Origin: an uncultured Butyricicoccus sp.
GTDB lineage: Bacteria > Bacillota > Clostridia > Oscillospirales > Butyricicoccaceae
DNA: 8,652 bases
Direction of reading: 5' to 3'
NCBI GenBank assembly: GCA_900547195.1
Contig: URFQ01000094.1
Coordinates: 1-8,652 of the forward strand
In this document: positions 1-5,873 of the stretch, piece by piece
How positions within the stretch are numbered: position 1 is the stretch's first letter
How the letters are laid out: every line of letters begins with the position of its first letter
Notes under the pieces: model-generated
The model's input: the letters and a program-made list of their open reading frames with translations, nothing else
What the model was told of the DNA's origin: nothing
Database searches by the model: none
Translations under genes and position numbers: made by a program

Positions 1-56
1 CTTTTTTGAGAATTTTATACGCGCTGTGGCGCGGGGAGCTTTTTCGACAAGCTAAT

Positions 57-74
57 GCGGCAGGTACCTGCCGC
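57..74. repeat. Perfect 18-bp palindrome downstream of the glycosyltransferase gene
   Basis: Positions 57-74 are a perfect palindrome (GCGGCAGGTACCTGCCGC), which in RNA folds as a 7-bp GC-rich stem with a GUAC loop. It begins 7 nt past the TAA stop of the minus-strand glycosyltransferase gene, where a terminator is expected. On the minus strand it is followed by ATTAGCTTG, not a run of T, so it is a poor intrinsic terminator by itself. It may be an mRNA 3'-end stabiliser or a protein-binding site. Confidence 0.5.
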
Positions 75-81
75 GGATAGA

Positions 82-936
82 TTACGAAAAATAAAATGCA
101 AGAGCAGGGAGGCGTGCCAAAATAGCCCCCCATTTAGGAAAATCTTTTTGCAGGCGCGCTGCGCAGCGTTTGCAGAAAGCTTCATAAAGCGCAGGATTCT
201 CACGCATCTGCTGTTTAAACCCCCAAACATGCGTGAAGTACTGCTGCCCGGAGGTGAACAGGGCGGGCAGGTCGGATAAGGCGCGTAAAGGTATTTTCTC
301 AGCTTGTGCGAGCATGGCGAGCAACCTCTGCTCTGCGAAGACCATATACGTCAAAGGGTTGTCCGCATGTTTGCAGCAGCGCATGAACGCAATGGCACGA
401 TTGGTATAGTATTGCACAAAATCCGCGTCGCCAAACCACGAAAGCGCGGTGTTTGCCGGTTTGACCAACCAACTGAGACCAGAAAAATCAAAACCGGAGG
501 CTGCTGGCAATGCGTGCATATCCGGATAGACGTCCGGCAGGATATCCTCCCGGTGAATCACCGCAAGCGCAGCGCTTTTGAGCAGCGGTGCAATGGGTTT
601 CCAGACAATAAAATCCGTGTCCAGCATAACGCAAGGCGCACCATAAGAACGCAGTGCAAACAGTTTGCCCGCGGCCCAGAAAACGCAGGGGTCGATGTCC
701 TCCGGCATGGAATCGAGAACAATCTGTATCCCGTCGTTCCATAGACCTGTCATGCCGCAGGCTGTGTAATAATCTGCAGCCCGACTGTCGCAAAGCATGG
801 AGATTGTGCCGTCGCATTGCTGCCAACTAAGTGCGGACAGTGCGGTAGTAAGTAGTTCAAAAGGCTCCACCGCGTATTGTGTATCCGGATTGCGCGCAAA
901 AAAGGGAGCCGTCCAATTGGAGTGGAAAGCGCGCAT
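82..936 (-). CDS. Putative glycosyltransferase, DUF6734-like, with DTD motif
   Basis: The 284-residue protein has no signal peptide or clear membrane segment and is probably cytoplasmic. Residues 87-97 (FWAAGKLFALR) lead into MLDTDFIVWKP at 104-114, which resembles the metal/nucleotide-sugar DxD motif (D106, D108) of GT-A glycosyltransferases. Other family-like stretches are ANTALSW (161-167), AEQRLL (201-206) and THVWGFK (235-241). The pattern recalls Pfam DUF6734; this is from memory of the family and donor and acceptor are unknown. The ATG abuts the upstream gene's stop (TAAATG), and its GGAG ribosome binding site (946-949) lies inside that gene's last codons, so the two are translationally coupled. 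The upstream product is rich in Ser/Thr/Gly, which makes it a plausible acceptor (inference). A polysaccharide-type transferase is the alternative. Confidence 0.65.
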   Translation of the reverse strand: MRAFHSNWTAPFFARNPDTQYAVEPFELLTTALSALSWQQCDGTISMLCDSRAADYYTACGMTGLWNDGIQIVLDSMPEDIDPCVFWAAGKLFALRSYGAPCVMLDTDFIVWKPIAPLLKSAALAVIHREDILPDVYPDMHALPAASGFDFSGLSWLVKPANTALSWFGDADFVQYYTNRAIAFMRCCKHADNPLTYMVFAEQRLLAMLAQAEKIPLRALSDLPALFTSGQQYFTHVWGFKQQMRENPALYEAFCKRCAARLQKDFPKWGAILARLPALAFYFS

Positions 937-1416
937 TTAAATCAACTCCAACCCAAAACCGCCCGGAATATCTGTGACAGAAGTCCGGCTGCCCGAACCA
1001 TACAGCCATGAAGTGATCCACGACCCAGAACCGTATCGGTAGGAAATCATCCATGAAGTAAGGAAAGAGCTGGAAAGCGAGGTTTGATAAGAGGACAGAT
1101 AGGAACCCGAACCACAGAAGTCCATGACCGGCATTTGCAGCGTGGTTTTCGTGGGGATCAGTGCGCCTGCCATCACGGGATAGGCAGCAGCCGTTGGTAC
1201 AGCCGACTCATACCAGCCGACGTGAACCGGGTCAACCGCAAAGACTGGCGCTGGCGCGGCGGGGCGAGACTCTTTGGTTGGCGGAGCGGCGGGTTCGGGG
1301 GACAGCGCACCGGAGGAATCGATGTGCCGGGTATAGCTGTCCAGATCAAGGGTCACACCGTCAATTTCACGGAGATGCTCCTTGTCCAGTTCCAGAATTT
1401 TGTTCGGCGTTGGCAT
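937..1416 (-). CDS. Unknown repeat protein, Ser/Gly/aromatic-rich C-terminus
   Basis: I do not recognise this 159-residue protein. Residues 1-35 are charged and leader-like (MPTPNKILELDKEHLREIDG...), 36-65 form a Pro/Ala-rich linker, and 66-98 are hydrophobic-neutral. Residues 101-146 are a degenerate tandem repeat: [C/Y]GSGS at 101-105, 128-132 and 139-143, and aromatic-[LI]-[ST]-S-aromatic at 106-110 (YLSSY), 118-122 (FLTSW) and 133-137 (WITSW). The tail is PGGFGLELI. There is a single Cys (101), and no signal peptide or membrane helix. The start is set by GAGGAGA at 1425-1431 on the minus strand, 8 nt before ATG. It is the first gene of a two-gene operon with a glycosyltransferase. Options are a substrate for glycosylation, a precursor peptide of a modified natural product, or a structural (for example spore) protein. 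None is shown by the sequence alone. Confidence 0.7.
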   Translation of the reverse strand: MPTPNKILELDKEHLREIDGVTLDLDSYTRHIDSSGALSPEPAAPPTKESRPAAPAPVFAVDPVHVGWYESAVPTAAAYPVMAGALIPTKTTLQMPVMDFCGSGSYLSSYQTSLSSSFLTSWMISYRYGSGSWITSWLYGSGSRTSVTDIPGGFGLELI

Positions 1417-1452
1417 GGCGGCATTCTCCTCGTCTGTTCATTTACTTCTTTT

Positions 1453-1481
1453 ATTATAGGGGAAGAAAGGAAAAATCGCAA
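1453..1481 (-). promoter_or_regulatory. Sigma-A-type promoter of the repeat protein/glycosyltransferase operon
   Basis: On the minus strand TTGCGA (1476-1481) and a perfect TATAAT (1453-1458) are separated by 17 nt. The -10 lies about 20 nt before the ribosome binding site of the repeat-protein gene. Confidence 0.7.
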
Positions 1482-1529
1482 TGCTTTCCCCGCACATTTT
1501 GGAAAACCTTTTTCTGCAAGGAATCCCGC

Positions 1530-1558
1530 TTTACAGCACAGGGAAAAATCGGTATAAT
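1530..1558 (+). promoter_or_regulatory. Sigma-A-type promoter of the FkbM methyltransferase gene
   Basis: TTTACA (1530-1535) and a perfect TATAAT (1553-1558) are 17 nt apart, giving a start site near 1565 and a leader of about 45 nt. It is divergent from the minus-strand promoter at 1453-1481; the two -35 boxes are about 50 bp apart, close enough for shared control. Confidence 0.75.
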
Positions 1559-1610
1559 AGATAAAATAACAGGAAATACCGGTAGCTCGGTGGAAATGAG
1601 AGGATAATGG

Positions 1611-2672
1611 ATGGAATGGAAGACGATCGAGCAAACTGTATGGGATCGGCTTGCGCAGGAAACACGTCCGATTGTTCTGTACGGCATGGGAGATGGTGCA
1701 GATAAAATATTGCGCCAGTTTGAGCTTCATGGCATTCAGGCGTCAGGGGTGTTTGCCAGCGATGAGTTTGTGCGAGGGCACAGTTTTGCCGGTTTCCCTG
1801 TGCGCACGCTCGCGCGGACAGTCGAACATTTTGGGGAGGATTTGGTGATCGTCCTGTCGTTTGCGAGCCAGCGGCCGGAAGTGCTACAAAAGATGTACGA
1901 TCTGGATGCGCGGTTTGATGTCGTTGCACCCGACGTGCCTGTGGCCGGGGAAGGGCTGTTTGATTTGGAATTTGCGCATGTCCATGAAAGCGAATTGGAC
2001 GCCGCGGAGGCGCTGATGGCAGATACCCGCTCGCACGAGGTGTTCGACGCCATGGTCTGTTTTAAATTGACCGGAAAACTGCACTATCTTCGTGCGGGAG
2101 AAGATGACAAGCGGGAAGCCTTTACAAATATCTTGAAACCTTGTGAATGTGAACATTTTGTCGATTTAGGAGCCTATAATGGGGACACCATCCGTGAACT
2201 GCTGGGGTATACGGACGGCGCGTTCGCATCAATTACCGCATTGGAACCGGATCGCCGGAACTATCGAAAGCTTGCGGCCTTTACACAAACGCTTTCAGGC
2301 AACATCACCTTGGAACAGGCGGGCGCGTGGGACTGCGACTGCGTCAAGGCATTTGCAGCCAAAGCAGGACGAAATTCCCGGCTGTCCGGAAAAGGAATCC
2401 AAACACAGATGCGCGCCGTGGACAGCGTGCTTGCGGGCGCGCCATGCACCATGCTGAAACTGGACGTAGAGGGCGCGGAGCAGGAAGCACTGCGCGGGGC
2501 GGCACAAACGATTGCACGATGGCAGCCGCGCCTCAATGTGGCATGCTATCATCGCAATGAGGATTTATTTGGCCTGCCGCTGCTTGTGCATACGCTTAAT
2601 CCGGCATATCGGCTCTATTTGCGTCACCATCCCTATGTCCCGGCATGGGATGTCAACCTGTATGCCCGCTGA
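1611..2672 (+). CDS. FkbM-family SAM-dependent methyltransferase with N-terminal Rossmann-like domain
   Basis: The 353-residue protein has two parts. Residues 1-115 open with RPIVLYGMGDGADKIL (19-34), resembling the nucleotide-binding-like domain that often precedes FkbM domains. Residues about 150-353 are the FkbM (Methyltransf_21) domain: SAM-binding motif I VDLGAYNGD (184-192), acidic motif ALEPD (210-214), the family signature LKLDVEGAE (282-290), and the C-terminal DVNLYA. FkbM-type enzymes mostly O-methylate sugars or small molecules, using S-adenosylmethionine; the substrate here is unknown. The start is set by AGAGG (1599-1603), 7 nt before ATG; an out-of-frame ATG at 1607 is ignored. 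It has its own promoter and is divergent from the glycosyltransferase operon, so a role on the same glycoconjugate is possible (inference). Confidence 0.88.
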   Translation: MEWKTIEQTVWDRLAQETRPIVLYGMGDGADKILRQFELHGIQASGVFASDEFVRGHSFAGFPVRTLARTVEHFGEDLVIVLSFASQRPEVLQKMYDLDARFDVVAPDVPVAGEGLFDLEFAHVHESELDAAEALMADTRSHEVFDAMVCFKLTGKLHYLRAGEDDKREAFTNILKPCECEHFVDLGAYNGDTIRELLGYTDGAFASITALEPDRRNYRKLAAFTQTLSGNITLEQAGAWDCDCVKAFAAKAGRNSRLSGKGIQTQMRAVDSVLAGAPCTMLKLDVEGAEQEALRGAAQTIARWQPRLNVACYHRNEDLFGLPLLVHTLNPAYRLYLRHHPYVPAWDVNLYAR

Positions 2673-2718
2673 AAATAGCGCGGACTGTCTTTTTCTTGCG
2701 CAGTAATGAAATTAGGAC

Positions 2719-2747
2719 TGGAAATTCACGGTGGGGACGTGTATACT
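2719..2747 (+). promoter_or_regulatory. Candidate promoter of the HIT-protein gene
   Basis: TATACT at 2742-2747 makes a fair -10; the -35 17 nt upstream (TGGAAA, 2719-2724) is weak. A start site near 2754 would exclude the GTG at 2731 as a translation start and supports the ATG at 2803. Confidence 0.4.
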
Positions 2748-2787
2748 GGAAGAAGAAACCGGAGTACTTCCGGACGCAAGAAAAAGC

Positions 2788-2795
2788 AAGGAGAG
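2788..2795 (+). promoter_or_regulatory. Ribosome binding site that fixes the HIT start
   Basis: AAGGAGAG ends 7 nt before the ATG at 2803. An in-frame GTG at 2731 would lengthen the protein by 24 residues, but it has no comparable site and the extra residues do not look like the HIT family. Confidence 0.8.
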
Positions 2796-2802
2796 ATCAA
2801 TT

Positions 2803-3225
2803 ATGGGATGTTTTTACTGTGATGAGCATCATGAGGGCCGCGAGAACCTGATGTTCAAGGTTGGCGACATGAAGGCTGGCGTGCTGTACCTGTTTAAGGA
2901 TCAGGCGCACAAGGGTCGCTGTGCTTTAGCGTTGAAGGCGCATAAGAAGGAGCTATGCGAATGCACCGAGCAGGAGCGCCACGATTTTGCAGACGATCTC
3001 GCGGCTGCTTCGGGCGCGATTAAGAAGCTTTGGGGGTGCACGAAGCTGAATCTTGGCTCCTATGGCGACACCAACCCGCATCTGCATTTCCACATTGTGC
3101 CGAAGTACGAAGGTGGTTTTGAATTCGGCGGCAGCTTTGCCATCGGCAACCCGGATCCGGTATTCCTGACCGACGCCGAGTATGAGGAAATGATCGCAGC
3201 GCTCAAAAAGGAACTGAATCTGTAA
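2803..3225 (+). CDS. HIT (histidine triad) family protein
   Basis: The 140-residue cytoplasmic protein carries the histidine triad HLHFHIV at 93-99 (H-x-H-x-H-x-x) inside NPHLHFHIVPKYEGG. Upstream are the usual HIT features: CxxC (C3, C6) followed by two His (9-10), which in many relatives bind zinc, and the LNLGSYGDTNPHLH segment (82-95). HIT proteins are nucleotide hydrolases or transferases that act on nucleoside phosphoramidates or dinucleotides. The subclass (HinT-like or Ap4A hydrolase-like) cannot be fixed here. Length is typical. It is monocistronic, bounded by its own promoter region and a strong terminator directly after the stop. Confidence 0.9.
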   Translation: MGCFYCDEHHEGRENLMFKVGDMKAGVLYLFKDQAHKGRCALALKAHKKELCECTEQERHDFADDLAAASGAIKKLWGCTKLNLGSYGDTNPHLHFHIVPKYEGGFEFGGSFAIGNPDPVFLTDAEYEEMIAALKKELNL

Positions 3226-3236
3226 TTCGAACATAG

Positions 3237-3274
3237 AAACGCGGCAGAGATAAAAATTCCCTGCCGCGTTTTTT
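3237..3274 (+). terminator. Intrinsic terminator after the HIT gene
   Basis: CGCGGCAG (3240-3247) pairs perfectly with CTGCCGCG (3261-3268), with an A-rich 13-nt loop and six T at 3269-3274. The three A before the stem can pair with the T tract. Confidence 0.9.
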
Positions 3275-3289
3275 GAACTCTACGGAGCG

Positions 3290-3299
3290 TTCCTAGGAA
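3290..3299. repeat. 10-bp palindrome upstream of the cat homologue
   Basis: TTCCTAGGAA is a perfect palindrome about 18 nt upstream of a possible -10 (TACACT, 3317-3322; no good -35). It could be an operator or chance. Confidence 0.25.
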
Positions 3300-3341
3300 A
3301 TCGGATCGTCTTTTGTTACACTGGAAACAGGAGGCGATGCT

Positions 3342-3991
3342 ATGAAATTCAACCCAATTGACTTACAGAAATGGCCGCGCGGACAAATATTTTACCACTT
3401 TGCCCACATGGCGCCAACCGGATATTCGCTCACAGTGGAACTGGATGCAACGGCACTGAAGCGTTCGCTGAAGGCGGCAGAATGCAGGCTTTTCCCGGCC
3501 TATTTGTGGCTGATCACGCGAAATTTGAACAAGCAGACAGAGTCTAAAATTGCAGAGCAGGAGGCAACGCCCGGTTTTTTGATACGCTCACACCCTTGTA
3601 TGCGTCCTTTCACGAGGATGACAAGACCTTTTCGCTCATGTGGACGCCGTTCGATCCGGATTTTCGTACATTTAATGCTGCATACCTGGAGAATCAGATG
3701 CGTTATGGCGGTAATCACGGCGTACTGGCGCAGCCGGGCACACCGCCGCCGAACGCTTATACGGTGTCCTGCGTCCCGTGGGTCAGCTTTTCACACTTTG
3801 CTGTGCACAGCTACGAAAACAAGCCCTATTATTTTCCTTCGATCGAGTCCGGGAAGCTGTTTGAACAGGAGGGGCGTGTGTTGATGCCGCTGGCGATAAC
3901 ATGCCATCACGCTACGGTTGACAGCTGGCATGTTCAGAAATTCCTGCGCGATTTGCAGGAAGATATGGACGTATTTTCTATATTTCTATAA
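3342..3991 (+). pseudogene. Chloramphenicol acetyltransferase (CatA)-like protein, frameshifted
   Basis: Two overlapping frames together make one CatA-like protein. Frame 1 from ATG 3342 (AGGAGG at 3329-3334, spacing 7) gives the typical N-terminus MKFNPIDLQKWPR and FPAYLWLITRNLNKQTE, up to G78-F79. Frame 2 continues with FDTLTPLYASFHEDDKTFSLMW and VPWVSFSHF to the end at 3991. The switch falls in six T at 3575-3580: one more T, or a -1 slip on T TTT TTG, yields an uninterrupted 216-residue protein, normal for the family. CatA transfers acetyl from acetyl-CoA to chloramphenicol. The active-site stretch is TCHHATVDSWH (187-197 of the joined protein); the second His (190) is the expected catalytic base, but the usual Q-[LIV]-H-H-x3-D-G is changed to T-C before and D-S after, so the true acceptor may differ. 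Recent mutation, sequencing error and recoding are all possible. Confidence 0.82.
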
Positions 3992-3994
3992 AAC

Positions 3995-4038
3995 AAAAGC
4001 CGGTGTTTTCATTCACAGCAATGATAGCACCGGCTTTT
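3995..4038. terminator. Bidirectional terminator between cat homologue and azlD
   Basis: AAAAGCCGGTG (3995-4005) pairs perfectly with CACCGGCTTTT (4028-4038), with a 22-nt loop. T runs flank both sides in the respective directions, and it sits 3 nt from the cat stop and 2 nt from the azlD stop, so it can serve both converging genes. Confidence 0.88.
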
Positions 4039-4040
4039 TG

Positions 4041-4349
4041 CTACAGTAAAATGAGTTCCGCGACGAATACGAGCGTACACGCCGCGACTGCGACCTGAAA
4101 CAGGCTGCGCCTGCGCCATGCCAGCACGAATGCGAGCAGGAACCCGGCCCACGCGGAGACCGGGCTGCCAGTCGCATGCAGAATGGCCGGAAAGGTCATG
4201 ACTGCAAGCGTAACATAGGGTACATAGAATAAAAACGAACGGAGAAAGGTGCTTTTGACCTGCCTGCGGATCAGGGTCAAGGGCAGGACACGGATAAGAT
4301 AAGTGACCGTCGCCATGACGAGGATATATACATAGACATCACGCTGCAT
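4041..4349 (-). CDS. azlD: AzlD family branched-chain amino acid export subunit
   Basis: The 102-residue membrane protein is the small partner of AzlC. Seen in sequence: TYLIRVLPL at 16-24, matching the usual TxxxRxxP stretch, YVPYVTLAVMTFPAIL (42-57), and about four hydrophobic segments (6-25, 41-58, 65-78, 84-102). AzlC and AzlD together form an exporter for branched-chain amino acids or their analogues. The start at 4349 follows AAGGAGGA with 5-nt spacing; a longer in-frame version starting at 4400 would overlap azlC heavily and add a polar, Ser/Gln-rich extension absent from the family. It overlaps the end of azlC by 11 nt, so the two are translationally coupled. Confidence 0.88.
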   Translation of the reverse strand: MQRDVYVYILVMATVTYLIRVLPLTLIRRQVKSTFLRSFLFYVPYVTLAVMTFPAILHATGSPVSAWAGFLLAFVLAWRRRSLFQVAVAACTLVFVAELILL

Positions 4350-5058
4350 TTTCGTCCTCCTTGATTGGGAAAAAGTATGCTGCGACGCCTGCAATGACAA
4401 CAGTCAGGATGATGATGCGCATGCCGGACGAGATGCCGCGCAGCACAGGCAGCAGGCTGCATGCCAGGCTGGCCGCCATAGCCACAAGAATTACGCCGGC
4501 CAACACACGGCTTTTGCGCGCCGGAGGCACAATGATGGCGAGAAACATGGCGTAAAGCGCGAGGCTCAGCGCGCTGACAATGCGTGCGGGCAGGGCGTTG
4601 CCCATCACGACGCCAAGACAGCTGCCGAGCGCCCAACCGGGGATGGCCATGCACATCATGCCGTAGGTATAATAGGGATTCAGACGGCCGTCTACCGCGA
4701 TCGATACGCCAAAAACTTCATCGGTGACTTCAAACCCGACGAGCAGGCGATGAATCAGCGGCAGGCCGGGGTCAAGCTTTTGCGACAATGCCGCCGACAT
4801 CAGCAGGTAACGCAGGTTGATAATCAGCTGTGTGACAGCCATTTCAAGATAAGGCGCGCCCGCGCCGATCACGCTGAGCGCGGCAAATTCACCGGCGGAG
4901 GTATTGTTGGTCAGGCTCATCAGCGTGGTTTGCCAGGCGGTCATTCCGGCATTTTTGGCCGCAATGCCGAGGGAAAAGGATACGGCAAGATAGCCGAGCG
5001 CAATGGGTAAGCCGTCCTTCAGTCCACGCCGGAACCAAGTCGGGTTGCTTCCGGGCAT
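4339..5058 (-). CDS. azlC: AzlC family branched-chain amino acid exporter, large subunit
   Basis: The 239-residue integral membrane protein has the typical AzlC start RRGLKDGLPIALGYLAVSFSLG (10-31), the conserved TNNTSAGEFAA (50-60), NLRYLLMSAAL (81-91) and VTDEVF (111-116), and about six hydrophobic segments (17-37, 58-90, 134-155, 160-178, 185-203, 214-230). With AzlD it exports branched-chain amino acids; in Bacillus subtilis the operon is controlled by an Lrp-like repressor (family knowledge), but no such regulator lies beside it here. The ATG is the first in frame after an in-frame TAA; the nearest purine-rich site (AAGGAAGG) is about 12 nt upstream, slightly long. Length is normal. Confidence 0.92.
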   Translation of the reverse strand: MPGSNPTWFRRGLKDGLPIALGYLAVSFSLGIAAKNAGMTAWQTTLMSLTNNTSAGEFAALSVIGAGAPYLEMAVTQLIINLRYLLMSAALSQKLDPGLPLIHRLLVGFEVTDEVFGVSIAVDGRLNPYYTYGMMCMAIPGWALGSCLGVVMGNALPARIVSALSLALYAMFLAIIVPPARKSRVLAGVILVAMAASLACSLLPVLRGISSGMRIIILTVVIAGVAAYFFPIKEDENAA

Positions 5059-5096
5059 AGGTATGATTTTCCTTCCTTTTTTGAGCTTTCCCGATT

Positions 5097-5125
5097 ATTG
5101 TATCACCGGGCGGGAAGGAATACAA
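5097..5125 (-). promoter_or_regulatory. azlCD promoter overlapping an inverted repeat
   Basis: On the minus strand TTGTAT (5120-5125) and TACAAT (5097-5102) are 17 nt apart. The same bases form a 7-bp perfect inverted repeat (ATTGTAT at 5097-5103, ATACAAT at 5120-5126), so a dimeric regulator could cover both promoter boxes. Confidence 0.65.
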
Positions 5126-5134
5126 TGCCTTTTC

Positions 5135-5695
5135 TCAGCGATATTGTCCCGTTTCTTCGAATATAGGCAATCCTTCGTATTCGGCCAGCGGGTGCGCCTC
5201 AATTTCCTCTATGGTTACATTGCTGAGCATCCACGTCCGCCGGAACCCGCGCGGCAATCCGTCGTCGTAGACGCTTTGGATAAATTCTTGTTCAATAAGA
5301 TAGTACCACGTGCGGGTGGAGACCCCCTGGGCGCCAAACCTGTCGGCGGTCGTATCCACGGTGCAGGTATACGCGCTGCCGTCGAACGAAACGTCATAGG
5401 CGATTGGGTCGCCCTCAATGGTGTAGCACACGATACGCACACGAGCCGGCATATCCTTTTGGCATAACCAGAGAAAGCTGCGGATTGCGGTTTCATCCGG
5501 CATTTCCGAGTTGTTTTTCCATTCGTAGATACCGCAGTCTGTGATTTTATCGCCTATGGTATCAGACGAATTTGACCAGGCAGGCGCACGGATCGATGCG
5601 GGGAGAGCGGAGGATGCCGCCGGATCTGCCGGGGTACAGCCGGCCAATGAGACCGTTAAAAGCAGTACGGCTGCGGCTTCGTTCATTTTGTCCAT
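5135..5695 (-). CDS. Predicted lipoprotein, DUF4362-like
   Basis: The 186-residue protein begins with a short lipoprotein signal peptide: hydrophobic 7-19 and lipobox LAGC at 17-20, so Cys20 should be lipidated and the protein anchored outside the membrane. A Ser/Ala/Pro-rich linker runs to about 45. The core at 86-121 holds VRIVCYTIEGDPIAYDV (86-102) and DTTADRFG (114-121), which resembles Pfam DUF4362 (YTxEGDPI...DxTxDxFG), a family of unknown function in Firmicutes. The ATG is preceded by AAAGGAG with good spacing; Met4 is an alternative start. No terminator was seen between it and azlC, which starts about 77 nt downstream with its own promoter. Confidence 0.8.
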   Translation of the reverse strand: MDKMNEAAAVLLLTVSLAGCTPADPAASSALPASIRAPAWSNSSDTIGDKITDCGIYEWKNNSEMPDETAIRSFLWLCQKDMPARVRIVCYTIEGDPIAYDVSFDGSAYTCTVDTTADRFGAQGVSTRTWYYLIEQEFIQSVYDDGLPRGFRRTWMLSNVTIEEIEAHPLAEYEGLPIFEETGQYR

Positions 5696-5710
5696 ATGAT
5701 CATCTCCTTT

Positions 5711-5727
5711 TGCCCGTTAGACGGGCA
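5711..5727 (-). promoter_or_regulatory. Hairpin directly before the lipoprotein ribosome binding site
   Basis: TGCCCGT (5711-5717) and ACGGGCA (5721-5727) form a perfect 7-bp stem with a 3-nt loop. In the lipoprotein mRNA it ends right at the AAAAGGAG site, so it could influence translation or be a DNA operator. Effect unknown. Confidence 0.45.
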
Positions 5728-5805
5728 GGGGCGGCAAAAAGTTCCGGAAAAACCACAGGGAAACTGGAAGAAATGCCGAATCGCCCTTTGCCGTTCGGAA
5801 AAGGC

Positions 5806-5834
5806 TAGGCAAGCGGCCTTCCATGCGGTAAAAT
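5806..5834 (+). promoter_or_regulatory. Candidate promoter of the malic enzyme gene
   Basis: TAGGCA (5806-5811) and TAAAAT (5829-5834) with a 17-nt spacer; 4/6 and 5/6 matches to consensus. The surrounding AT-rich stretch 5829-5851 contains other possible -10 boxes, so the exact start is uncertain. Confidence 0.45.
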
Positions 5835-5857
5835 AATAAGTAGATTATCATACCAAT

Positions 5858-5862
5858 GGAGG
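5858..5862 (+). promoter_or_regulatory. Ribosome binding site of the malic enzyme
   Basis: GGAGG lies 11 nt before ATG 5874, slightly long spacing. It overlaps the alternative in-frame ATG at 5856, which therefore lacks a site of its own. Confidence 0.65.
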
Positions 5863-5873
5863 TTTTTCGCGAT

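Noticed and set aside
1..56. T-run at 2-7 and a weak AGCTT/AAGCT stem at 37-53
   Set aside because: The T-run may be the tail of a terminator outside the window, but its stem is not visible; the 5-bp stem is too weak to call.
304..744. 146-residue plus-strand frame within the glycosyltransferase gene
   Set aside because: It is antisense to the coupled minus-strand gene, with Arg/Cys/His-rich shadow composition and no ribosome binding site.
2673..2718. Possible terminator after the FkbM methyltransferase gene (CTTTTTCTT with GCGC pieces)
   Set aside because: Only short, broken pairing; no stable stem directly followed by a T run.
5003..5467. 154-residue plus-strand frame across the azlC-lipoprotein junction
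   Set aside because: It crosses the azlC promoter and is antisense to a lipoprotein with clear lipobox and DUF4362-like motifs.
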